NCBI GenBank assembly: GCA_035353855.1
Contig: DAOQAK010000002.1
Span: 1-64,000, forward strand
Direction of reading: 5' to 3'
DNA: 64,000 nt
Origin: Bacteroidales bacterium
Lineage (GTDB): Bacteria > Bacteroidota > Bacteroidia > Bacteroidales > CG2-30-32-10
Below, in pieces: positions 1-7,913 of the stretch. Made by a program: the position numbers and the translations under genes. Position 1 is the first letter of the stretch. Each line of letters opens with the position of its first letter. The notes under the pieces were generated by a model. The model saw only the letters and a list, made by a program, of their open reading frames with translations, had not been told where the DNA came from and searched no databases.

Positions 1-92
1 TGAAACCGAAAAATGAAATATTTGGAACATTGATATAATCAGCAGACCCTAATTATATATAAGTAAGTTAGATTAAACGATATCGCAATTTA

Positions 93-100
93 CAAAGATA
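93..100 (-). promoter_or_regulatory. Promoter -7 element reading left out of the window
   Basis: On the minus strand this reads TATCTTTG, a match to the Bacteroidota -7 consensus TAnnTTTG. It lies downstream of the putative RNA terminator at about 156-189, so it would start a separate transcript of a gene lying left of position 1. No clean -33 TTG at the usual spacing was seen. Confidence 0.4.
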
Positions 101-155
101 GTAAGTTTTACTTATTTATAAAGGTCAAAAACAAATGGAAATGTTGTATATATAT

Positions 156-302
156 AAAGAAAAAGGGGAAGCCGTTTTTACAACTTCCCTTGTCTATAGC
201 GCTCCGGTGATTTTAAGGATAGGATAAAATTATTAAAAGCAACAGTGAGCAATGTGTGGCAGGACCGGGCGCTTTCTAATATTTGGCGGACATCCCCTTT
301 AT
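156..302 (-). ncRNA. Putative structured small RNA with intrinsic terminator
   Basis: The ends pair: 162-169 with 293-300 (AAAGGGGA/TCCCCTTT), continuing as 172-174 with 287-289. An inner stem pairs 197-207 with 264-274 (AGCGC and CCGGT on one side, ACCGG and GCGCT on the other, one bulge). An apical AT hairpin follows. On the minus strand the 3' end can also form GGGAAG...CTTCCC (184-189 with 166-171) followed by a T run, which looks like an intrinsic terminator. The closing stem, open middle and long inner stem resemble the general layout of 6S RNA, but I do not recognise a family. It could also be a leader of a gene to the left. Confidence 0.4.
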
Positions 303-573
303 TTCGCTAAAATATCATACTTACAATTACTATGCTTACTACAAAAGCCAGGTAAATGAAAGTGTAGATATTATCTTTTATCAATGTTTTCATGGCTTTT
401 CTTTTTTTAAGGTTTTTGAATATTTTTTTTGTTTTTATATTGTATTTTTTGTTTTCTATTGTAAAGTTAGTTATACTGAAATTTTGTTACAATCCATAAT
501 CAGTATAATGATGCACAAAATCAGTTAAAGGTGATTCTTTATAAGTTTTCGGTTAGGGTAATTTTTGTTTTGA

Positions 574-581
574 TACTTTTG
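574..581 (+). promoter_or_regulatory. Promoter -7 element of the PHP phosphatase gene
   Basis: TACTTTTG matches TAnnTTTG and sits 26 bases before the ATG at 608. The -33 region (TTTTCGG, about 545-551) is only a weak match to TTG. Confidence 0.5.
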
Positions 582-607
582 CAGATAACTTTAGAATATT
601 TTATTAT

Positions 608-1450
608 ATGAATTATTTTAATTTTCACACGCATACATTGTATTGCGATGGGAAAGCAGAACCGGAAGATTACGTTAAAGAAGCTATTGAAAAAAAAATG
701 ACGGCTATTGGTTTTACCTGTCATTCGCCATTACCATTTGAAAACGGATATAGTATTAAACAAAATAATATTGGAAATTATATCAATGATATAAGAGGTT
801 TACAAAAAAAGTATTCTAATAAAATTAAAGTTTATATTGGGACTGAATTTGATTTTGTACCGGGTATGTCGGATGATTTTACCGTACTTAAAAATACTTT
901 AATGCCTGATTATTTTATTGCTTCCGTGCATTTGGTAAGAAATAATGAGAATAAGAAATTATGGTTTATTGATGGTCCGGAAATAAATTATTCAGAAGGG
1001 ATTGAAACAATTTTTAATAATAATGTTGAGCTTGCTGTAAGAACATATTATGAACAAGTTACTTTAATGGTATCTAAATTAAAACCGGATATTATCGGGC
1101 ATATCGACAAAGTGAAAATGAATAATAAAAACAGATACTTCACAGAAAATGAAGAATGGTATAAAAAACTTGTAAATCATTTACTTGATACTGTTCAAAA
1201 AGCTGGAAGTATTGTTGAAGTAAATACCCGTGGTATTTATAAAAAACGCTGTGAATCAACATATCCAGGAAAAGAAATACTTAAAGAAATATATATAAGA
1301 AAAATTCCGGTTACAATTAGTTCCGATGCGCATTTACCCTGTGAATTGATTTTATGTTTTGATGATACAATAGAATTATTAAGGAATATAGGATTTAAAA
1401 CTATAAAATATTTTACAGGAATTGATTGGATAGATATTTCAATTATATAA
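608..1450 (+). CDS. Histidinol-phosphatase, PHP (HisJ) family
   Basis: This 280-residue protein is a PHP-domain phosphoesterase of the HisJ/HisK type, which removes phosphate from L-histidinol phosphate in histidine synthesis. Metal-binding motifs are visible: HTH at 7-9, H39, E80, the SVH at 106-108, GHID with H165 and D167, E204-VNTRG, and the terminal SSDAH with D240 and H242. The length fits the family (about 260-285). No other his genes are nearby, so the substrate is inferred from family resemblance; a related PHP phosphatase is the main alternative. It is preceded by a TACTTTTG promoter element and runs convergently into miaB with a 23-base gap and no obvious terminator. The ATG at 608 has no Shine-Dalgarno, as usual in this phylum. 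Confidence 0.75.
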   Translation: MNYFNFHTHTLYCDGKAEPEDYVKEAIEKKMTAIGFTCHSPLPFENGYSIKQNNIGNYINDIRGLQKKYSNKIKVYIGTEFDFVPGMSDDFTVLKNTLMPDYFIASVHLVRNNENKKLWFIDGPEINYSEGIETIFNNNVELAVRTYYEQVTLMVSKLKPDIIGHIDKVKMNNKNRYFTENEEWYKKLVNHLLDTVQKAGSIVEVNTRGIYKKRCESTYPGKEILKEIYIRKIPVTISSDAHLPCELILCFDDTIELLRNIGFKTIKYFTGIDWIDISII

Positions 1451-1473
1451 AATAAACTCCTTTTATTAGCTTA

Positions 1474-2808
1474 TTATTCCTGCATATTTAAAGGTTCGCC
1501 AAATAATGTAGCAGCGGTGCATCGTTCAATTTTAACTTTTATATAATCGCCACTTTTAAAATCCATTTTCGGAAAAATAACTACTTTATTCTGGCTTGTT
1601 CTGCCTGACATAAAATCTTTTGATCGTTTTGATTTTCCTTCAACCAATACTTCAAAATCTTTCCCAATGTCATTTTGATTATTTTTCAGTGAAAGTTTTT
1701 GCTGTAGTTGTATCACTTCTTCCAGTCGTTTTATTTTTATTTCTTCGGGAACATCATCCTTTAATCTTCCTGCAGCGGCAGTGCCGGGTCTTTCGGAATA
1801 TTTGAATATGTAAGCAAAATCAAAATGTGCCCATTCCATAATAGATAATGTTTCATTATGGTCGTCATCTGTTTCGGAACAAAAACCACAAATAATATCG
1901 GTTGAAATGCTACAACCGGGAACGATGCGGTGTATTGCTTCTATACGTTCCATATACCATTTTCTGTCATAACGACGGTTCATTAATTTTAAAATCCTGC
2001 TGCTTCCCGATTGTACTGGCAAATGTATGGAACGGCAAATATTCGGATATTTTGCGATAACCATTAATAATTCATCCGACATATCTTTAGGGTGAGAAGT
2101 GGCAAAACGTATGCGTAACAATGCGTTTATACCGGCAACTTTTTCCATAAGTGTAGAAAAATCAATAGTTGTATCGTTTTCAATCCATTTATATGAATTT
2201 ACATTTTGTCCGAGTAAAGTAATTTCGCGATAGCCTTTTTCAAATAAACCTGCTGCTTCATCGATGATGGTTTGTGGATTCCGGCTTCTTTCTTTTCCGC
2301 GTGTATAAGGGACTACGCAATAAGAACAAAAATTTTCGCAACCCCGCATTATGGAAATAAATGCTGAAACGCCTTTACTGTCAAGACGTACAGGATTTAT
2401 ATCGGCATAGGTTTCGTCGGCTGATAAAATTACATCAATGGCTTTTTGCCCATGCAGTGCAGTATTTAAAAGCTCAGGAATGTTTCTGTAAGCATCAGGT
2501 CCAACAATTAAATCGACTGATTTTTCCTGTTCCAGTAAATTTTCTTTCAGGCGTTCAGCCATACAACCCAGAACACCAATTATCAGGTGAGGATTTTTTT
2601 TCTTCAGCGATTGAAACTCCCTTAATCGTTTATATACGCGGTCTTCAGCATGTTCGCGGATTGAGCAGGTGTTGATGAAGATTACATCCGCTTCTTTATG
2701 GTTATCAGTTGGAGTATAATTATTTTCTTTCATTACCGAAGCTACAATTTCACTATCGGAAAAATTCATCTGGCAACCATAAGTCTCGATAATAAATTTT
2801 TTTTGCAT
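1474..2808 (-). CDS. miaB: tRNA-2-methylthio-N6-dimethylallyladenosine synthase MiaB
   Basis: This 444-residue radical-SAM methylthiotransferase adds the 2-methylthio group to i6A37 of tRNAs reading UNN codons. The N-terminal UPF0004 domain carries the three cysteines for the second Fe-S cluster (C12 in GCQMN, C48 in INTCSIREHAEDR, C82 in LGCMAER). The radical-SAM motif CxxxCxxC is at C157, C161 and C164. A TRAM-like domain ends the protein (about 380-442). The combination INTCSIREHAE plus the full-length TRAM region supports MiaB over RimO or MtaB. It stands alone on the minus strand, divergent from topA, with a promoter-like element at 2844-2851. Confidence 0.95.
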   Translation of the reverse strand: MQKKFIIETYGCQMNFSDSEIVASVMKENNYTPTDNHKEADVIFINTCSIREHAEDRVYKRLREFQSLKKKNPHLIIGVLGCMAERLKENLLEQEKSVDLIVGPDAYRNIPELLNTALHGQKAIDVILSADETYADINPVRLDSKGVSAFISIMRGCENFCSYCVVPYTRGKERSRNPQTIIDEAAGLFEKGYREITLLGQNVNSYKWIENDTTIDFSTLMEKVAGINALLRIRFATSHPKDMSDELLMVIAKYPNICRSIHLPVQSGSSRILKLMNRRYDRKWYMERIEAIHRIVPGCSISTDIICGFCSETDDDHNETLSIMEWAHFDFAYIFKYSERPGTAAAGRLKDDVPEEIKIKRLEEVIQLQQKLSLKNNQNDIGKDFEVLVEGKSKRSKDFMSGRTSQNKVVIFPKMDFKSGDYIKVKIERCTAATLFGEPLNMQE

Positions 2809-2843
2809 TTTTTTTGACGTATAATAAATTGCTGAGAACCCTG

Positions 2844-2851
2844 CAAAATTA
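2844..2851 (-). promoter_or_regulatory. Promoter -7 element of miaB
   Basis: On the minus strand this reads TAATTTTG, matching TAnnTTTG, 35 bases before the miaB ATG. No strong -33 TTG was seen. Confidence 0.45.
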
Positions 2852-2903
2852 AGTAAAAAACAAATCCGACATTTCTTTTTTTATAAGGTATCAAAAAAAA
2901 ATA

Positions 2904-2936
2904 TTTGTGTTGGATTAAAGTATTTCATTTTCTTTG
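2904..2936 (+). promoter_or_regulatory. Candidate topA promoter
   Basis: TTTG at 2904-2907 is followed after 21 bases by TTTCTTTG at 2929-2936, one mismatch from TAnnTTTG. The topA ATG follows 36 bases later. Spacing fits the Bacteroidota consensus of about 19-21 bases. Confidence 0.4.
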
Positions 2937-2972
2937 CAAGAATTTTAAAAGTAAAATTGTAAAAACATTAAA

Positions 2973-5327
2973 ATGGGAAAAAATCTTGTAATAGTTGAAT
3001 CTCCTGCTAAAGCGAAGACAATTGAGAATTTTTTAGGGAAAGATTTTATTGTGAAATCAAGTATGGGTCATGTGCGCGACTTGGCAAAAAGCAAAACAAC
3101 AAAAGATTCTTCAGGTATTGGTATAGATATAAAGAATGGGTTTAAACCCATTTATGAAGTTCTTGAAGATAAAAAAACAATCATAACGGAATTAAAAAAA
3201 TTAGCTAAAGAATCGGAAATAGTTTGGCTAGCGACTGATGAAGACCGCGAAGGAGAGGCTATTTCATGGCATCTTTTAGAAACATTGAAAATTAATGAAA
3301 ACAAAACCAAGCGAATTGTTTTTCATGAAATAACCAAATCGGCAATTTTAAATGCTATTGAAAATCCAAGAACTATAGATAAAAATTTGGTTAATGCACA
3401 ACAAGCCCGCAGGGTACTCGACAGACTGGTAGGTTTTGAACTTTCACCATTGCTATGGAAAAAAGTAAAACCATCTTTATCGGCAGGTCGTGTTCAATCG
3501 GTTGCTGTAAGGCTTATTGTTGAAAGAGAAACAGAAATAAAAGATTTCAAAATAGTTTCTTCTTATAAAATTACTGCGAATTTTGATATAGAGAAAAACG
3601 GACAAACATCAGTATTGAAAGCAGAATTACCAAACAGGTTTCAAACAAAAGAAGAAGCAATAAATTTTCTGAAAAAATGTTTAGGTGCTGATTTTATTGT
3701 TGATTCAATTGAAACAAAGCCTGCTAAAAAATCACCGGCTCCTCCTTTTACTACGTCTACTTTACAACAGGAAGCTTCAAGAAAACTTGGTTTTTCGGTT
3801 GGAAAAACCATGATGATAGCCCAACAACTCTATGAATCTGGAAAAATAACATACATGCGTACCGATAGTGTAAATCTTTCGGATATGGCTTTGAGCACAA
3901 TCAAAGATGAAGTCATTTCGTTGTACGGAGAGCAATATGTGAAGATCAGGAAATATACTACCAAAACAAAAGGTGCGCAGGAGGCTCACGAAGCGATACG
4001 TCCTTCTTATATCAATAATCAGAATATTAGCGGCGACGATGCTCAGAGAAGATTGTACGACCTGATATGGAAACGTACCATCGCTTCACAAATGAGTGAT
4101 GCAGAATTGGAGAAAACCAATGTTACCATAAAAATCTCTACTACTCCCGAAAAATTTATTGCACGTGGCGAAGTACTGAAATTTGATGGATTCCTTAAAG
4201 TATACATGGAGTCGACCGATGACGAAGAAGACGAAGCTCAAAAAGATATGCTTCCTCCAATTAAAGTTGGCGAACTTTTAAAGTTAAAAGATATTTTAGC
4301 AATTGAAAAATTTTCTCAAACCCCACCTCGTTATACGGAAGCTAGTCTTGTAAAAAAATTGGAAGAACTCGGAATAGGGCGTCCTTCAACATATGCCCCA
4401 ACGATTAGCACCATTCAGAAACGCGGTTATGTTGTTATTGAAGACAGACCGGGAACTACACGGAATTATACTTATATTTCTCTTAGCAAGGAAAAAATTT
4501 CCGAAGAAATTAAAACAGAAGTTTTTGGTACCGAAAAATCAAAAATTTTCCCAACAGATATTGGTAGTTTGGTCAATAGATTTTTACTTCAGTATTTCGA
4601 TAATATTATTGATTATAATTTTACCGCGAGCGTTGAAAAAGAATTTGACGAAATTGCGCAGGGAATGAAGGAATGGGAAAAAGTGATCAATGATTTTTAC
4701 TTCCCCTTTCACAAGCAAATAGAACAAACAAATAAAAATTCTGAGAAAGTCAGTGGTGAAAAATTTCTTGGTAAAGATCCGGAAACAGGAAAACCTGTAT
4801 ATGTGAAAATCGGAAAGTTCGGACCTATTGTTCAGATGGGGGAAACAGAAAGTGAAGAAAAACCAAGGTTTGCAGGACTATTAAAAGGACAAAGTATTGA
4901 AACAATAACATTTGAAGAAGCACTTGAACTTTTTAAATTACCGAAAGTCATAGGAACGTTTGAAGGTACTGATATCATTGTTTCGGTAAGTCGTTTCGGT
5001 CCTTACATAAAACATATGAATGGTTTTTATTCATTGAAGAAAACCGATAATCCTACTACTATTAATGAAAGTCGTGCAATTGAAATTATTCTTGAAAAAA
5101 GAACAAAAGATAGCAATAAATTGATAAAAGAATTTACTGAAAATCCAGAAGTAAAAGTTCTTAGGGGGCGATGGGGAATATATATTGCAATTGGGAAGAA
5201 TAATTATAAAATTCCAAAAGGAACCGAACCCGAAAAGCTTTCACTGAAAGATTGTCTTGAAATAGCAGAAACCCAAAATAAAGAAACTCCGGTTAAAGGT
5301 AAAGTAAAATCTAAAAAACAGAAATAA
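2973..5327 (+). CDS. topA: DNA topoisomerase I
   Basis: This 784-residue type IA topoisomerase relaxes negative supercoils. The N-terminal TOPRIM domain starts with NLVIVESPAKAKTIE and has the acidic triad in TDEDREGE (D89, D91, E93). The active-site tyrosine is Y294 in ITYMRTDSVNLS. The C-terminal part carries repeated GKFGPIVQMG / SRFGPYIKHM / GRWGIYIAIG segments typical of the topoisomerase C-terminal repeat of Bacteroidota; I see no CxxC zinc fingers, so the E. coli-type zinc domain is absent. The tail is lysine-rich. Its stop is two bases before the start of the arginase-like gene, suggesting one operon. Confidence 0.96.
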   Translation: MGKNLVIVESPAKAKTIENFLGKDFIVKSSMGHVRDLAKSKTTKDSSGIGIDIKNGFKPIYEVLEDKKTIITELKKLAKESEIVWLATDEDREGEAISWHLLETLKINENKTKRIVFHEITKSAILNAIENPRTIDKNLVNAQQARRVLDRLVGFELSPLLWKKVKPSLSAGRVQSVAVRLIVERETEIKDFKIVSSYKITANFDIEKNGQTSVLKAELPNRFQTKEEAINFLKKCLGADFIVDSIETKPAKKSPAPPFTTSTLQQEASRKLGFSVGKTMMIAQQLYESGKITYMRTDSVNLSDMALSTIKDEVISLYGEQYVKIRKYTTKTKGAQEAHEAIRPSYINNQNISGDDAQRRLYDLIWKRTIASQMSDAELEKTNVTIKISTTPEKFIARGEVLKFDGFLKVYMESTDDEEDEAQKDMLPPIKVGELLKLKDILAIEKFSQTPPRYTEASLVKKLEELGIGRPSTYAPTISTIQKRGYVVIEDRPGTTRNYTYISLSKEKISEEIKTEVFGTEKSKIFPTDIGSLVNRFLLQYFDNIIDYNFTASVEKEFDEIAQGMKEWEKVINDFYFPFHKQIEQTNKNSEKVSGEKFLGKDPETGKPVYVKIGKFGPIVQMGETESEEKPRFAGLLKGQSIETITFEEALELFKLPKVIGTFEGTDIIVSVSRFGPYIKHMNGFYSLKKTDNPTTINESRAIEIILEKRTKDSNKLIKEFTENPEVKVLRGRWGIYIAIGKNNYKIPKGTEPEKLSLKDCLEIAETQNKETPVKGKVKSKKQK

Positions 5328-5329
5328 GC

Positions 5330-6511
5330 ATGGATACTGATATTTCTATATATTTTGAGCCTGTAAGTATTAACGATTATAGCAATAGTAATGATTTTCG
5401 TCCCGGAAGAATTGGTGATATTATTAATGCCTTTAAAAATGAAAATAATTTTCCTTCGCTTGAAAATATTGATATAGCTATTATTGGTGTTAACGAAGAT
5501 CGTCTTTCAACAAATAATGAGGGAACTTCATTAGCTCCTGATCAGGTTAGAAAATATTTATACCGACTTTATCAGAATAATTTTAAAACACGTATTGTCG
5601 ATTTAGGAAATATTCGCAGGGGGCATAATATAGAAGATACTTATTTTGCTGTAAAAAATGTTTTATCGGAATTAATGAAGGCTCATATAATTCCTGTAGT
5701 GATTGGTGGCTCTCAAGATATAACTTATGCCAATTATTTAGCATATGAAAGTCTTGGCCAGATTATAAATATTGTTTCAGTTGATTCAAGTTTTGATTTA
5801 GGAAATGCTGAACAGGACATGAGTTCAAAATCTTACCTGAGTAAGATAATAATGCATCAGCCAAATTTTCTTTTTAACTATACCAACATTGGATATCAAA
5901 CCTATTTTGTTGATCAGGACGCAATTGATTTGATGGGGAAATTATATTTTGATGTATACAGGCTTGGTCATGTACGTGCAAACATTGAAGAAGTTGAGCC
6001 TTATGTAAGAAATGCAGATATGGTTTCATTTGATATTTCTTCTATTCGCCAGTCGGATGCTCCCGGAAATGCCAATGCATCACCCAATGGATTTTATGGA
6101 GAAGAAGCATGTCAGATTACACGTTACGCGGGTTTAAGTGATAAACTTTCTTCCATAGGTTTTTATGAAATGAATCCAACTTTTGATAATAGTGGGCAAA
6201 CGGCACATCTTGTTGCACAGATGATTTGGTATTTCATTGATGGATTTTATTTCAGGAAGCATGATTTTCCTTTGAAAGAAAAAGAGCAGTATTTAAAATA
6301 CAGAGTTTCCATTAATAATCATAAGTACGAAATTATTTTTTATAAAAGTAAAAAAAGTGATCGCTGGTGGATGGAAGTTCCTTGTCCTACATTTCTAAAA
6401 AGCAAATATGAACGCCATTATTTGGTACCCTGTTCCTATAAGGATTATCAGACTGCATTAAAAGAAGAGATGCCCGACCGATGGTGGCAGGTATATCAGA
6501 AACTAATGTAG
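5330..6511 (+). CDS. Arginase/formimidoylglutamase-fold protein with degenerate metal site
   Basis: This 393-residue protein has the ureohydrolase (arginase/agmatinase/HutG) fold layout: IAIIGVNEDR, VVIGGSQD (126-130), IVSVDSSFDLG (D152, D156), VSFDISSIRQSDAPG (S233-G246). The canonical Mn ligands are H in GGxH, D-x-H-x-D, and D-x-D in the SxDxDxxDP motif. Here the first H is Q129, the second H is S154 and the last D is S237; only D152, D156 and D235 remain. Arginase chemistry is therefore doubtful. It begins two bases after topA and lies just before the T9SS genes; I recall this topA / arginase-like / T9SS order from other Bacteroidota genomes, which would suggest a conserved non-catalytic or altered role. 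It also has a C-terminal extension (about residues 310-393) rich in W and Y. Confidence 0.75.
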   Translation: MDTDISIYFEPVSINDYSNSNDFRPGRIGDIINAFKNENNFPSLENIDIAIIGVNEDRLSTNNEGTSLAPDQVRKYLYRLYQNNFKTRIVDLGNIRRGHNIEDTYFAVKNVLSELMKAHIIPVVIGGSQDITYANYLAYESLGQIINIVSVDSSFDLGNAEQDMSSKSYLSKIIMHQPNFLFNYTNIGYQTYFVDQDAIDLMGKLYFDVYRLGHVRANIEEVEPYVRNADMVSFDISSIRQSDAPGNANASPNGFYGEEACQITRYAGLSDKLSSIGFYEMNPTFDNSGQTAHLVAQMIWYFIDGFYFRKHDFPLKEKEQYLKYRVSINNHKYEIIFYKSKKSDRWWMEVPCPTFLKSKYERHYLVPCSYKDYQTALKEEMPDRWWQVYQKLM

Positions 6512-6833
6512 GCTAATAAAACCAATACCTCTATTATTATATCTTTTCAAAATCGTTTTTATAAATTTAATTTTCAAAAATTTTATAAATATTACTTCTT
6601 TTACAAGCTGGGTATTATTTATGAAAAACATTGAAATATATAAGTTATTTAATGTAACTTTTGTTTAAAATCAAAGTATAAAAATTTTAAATGGTTGATT
6701 TATAGTAATATGTAATTTTTATAACTTTTTTTCAACAATAAGTACTTGTAAAATAAAAAACAATTTCATAATTTTACAGTCTTTTTATAAATTAAAGGCA
6801 GTTATACTCTACATTTTGAAAATAATTTTGTGT
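6512..6833. other. Intergenic region before the T9SS block
   Basis: This AT-rich gap of 322 bases contains no reading frame worth calling, no clear terminator for the topA/arginase pair and short TTTATAAAT repeats near 6560-6590. Its one clear signal is the promoter at 6746-6776. Confidence 0.5.
6746..6776 (+). promoter_or_regulatory. Promoter of the porP-like gene and possibly of gldKLMN
   Basis: TTG at 6746-6748, a 20-base spacer, then TAATTTTA at 6769-6776. This fits TTG-N19/21-TAnnTTTG except that the last base is A. The same TTG-N20-TAnnTTTA arrangement occurs at 13025-13055. The ATG lies 57 bases downstream. Confidence 0.45.
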
Positions 6834-7793
6834 ATGAAAAAAAATATTACTTTTTTATTTTTCTTCCTCGCTTCTGTTGTTATATATGCACAACAGGAGG
6901 TTCAGGTAAGCCATAATATGTTTAATAATATGGGTATAAATCCTGCTTATGCTGGTATGAATGATGGCATATGTGCAACTGCAATTGTTCGTCAGCAATG
7001 GATGGGGTTTGAAGATGCTCAAGGATATAAAGGAGCTCCTCAGACTTATTTATTATCGATTGATGGTGCAGTTCATCCATTACATGGAGGTTTAGGATTA
7101 AATGTGATGCAAGATCAACTTGGATTTGAAAAAAATCTTGATGTCAAACTTTCATACTCTTATAAATTAGCTGCAGGTCCTGGAATTTTGGGCATTGGAG
7201 CACAGATAGGTTTCTGGAATAAAAAATATGATTTTACAAAATTTCTTCCTATTGATATTAATGATCCAAAGCTATTGGGTGGTGGCGAAGAAGGTAATAT
7301 GGCAACTGATTTTGCATTTGGTGTTTTTTACCAAATACCAAGTAAATTATATTTTGGTTTATCATCTTCACAACTTTCGCAAGCAGAGATTTCTTATACC
7401 ACATCACTTGCAGCACCAACTCTATCCCGTCATTATTACGTATCAGCCGGTTATTATTATCCAATTCCCAGTAACCCTTCACTTGAACTCGATCCTTCCA
7501 TACTCATTAAATCTGATCTTGCTTCTACACAATTTGATGTAAATGCTTTATTAAAATTTAATAATACTTTCTGGGGTGGAATAAGTTGGAGAGCACAGGA
7601 TGCTATTGTAGCTCTTATAGGTTATCAAAGAAATTTCAATTTTGGTACACTTAGGCTTGGGTATTCATATGATTTTACAACTTCTGCTCTTAATAATTAT
7701 AGTAGTGGAAGTCATGAGATTATGTTAGGCTATTGTTTTAAAATTACTAAAGCCGAAAATCATGAGAGTTACGATAATGTTAGATTCTTATAA
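6834..7793 (+). CDS. Type IX secretion system PorP/SprF-family outer membrane protein
   Basis: This roughly 319-residue protein has a signal peptide (MKKNITFLFFFLASVVIYAQ, cleavage after the A before Q) and the family hallmark right after it: HNMFNNMGINPAYAGMNDG. Alternating beta strands and a terminal barrel segment (SHEIMLGYCFKI) fit the PorP/SprF beta-barrel family (PF11751). PorP links the T9SS core or the surface partner SprB to the outer membrane. The frame is open from a TTG at 6816, but the ATG at 6834 starts the signal peptide and is preferred. It precedes gldK by 120 bases in the same direction, the same order as porP-porKLMN in Porphyromonas gingivalis. Confidence 0.9.
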   Translation: MKKNITFLFFFLASVVIYAQQEVQVSHNMFNNMGINPAYAGMNDGICATAIVRQQWMGFEDAQGYKGAPQTYLLSIDGAVHPLHGGLGLNVMQDQLGFEKNLDVKLSYSYKLAAGPGILGIGAQIGFWNKKYDFTKFLPIDINDPKLLGGGEEGNMATDFAFGVFYQIPSKLYFGLSSSQLSQAEISYTTSLAAPTLSRHYYVSAGYYYPIPSNPSLELDPSILIKSDLASTQFDVNALLKFNNTFWGGISWRAQDAIVALIGYQRNFNFGTLRLGYSYDFTTSALNNYSSGSHEIMLGYCFKITKAENHESYDNVRFL

Positions 7794-7913
7794 CATATAT
7801 AAATGTAACCAATTTGAAACAAAAACGTAAAACGAATTTAAATTACCGTTTAATATAATATTCTTAATATTTAAAACGTTAATGTTAAAGAAAAGAACTA
7901 AAACAGAGATGCT

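Larger units (their letters stand above)
1..607. other. Gene-free left edge
   Basis: No protein-coding gene is credible here. An 81-codon frame at 283-528 is low-complexity (F, Y, I rich), has no family resemblance and runs through the end of a folded element. The region holds a possible minus-strand structured RNA (about 160-300), a minus-strand promoter-like element at 93-100 that would read out of the window to the left, and the promoter of the PHP phosphatase gene at 574-581. Confidence 0.6.

Noticed and set aside
283..528. 81-codon plus-strand frame
   Set aside because: Low-complexity F/Y/I-rich translation, no start context, and it overlaps the 5' edge of the folded RNA element.
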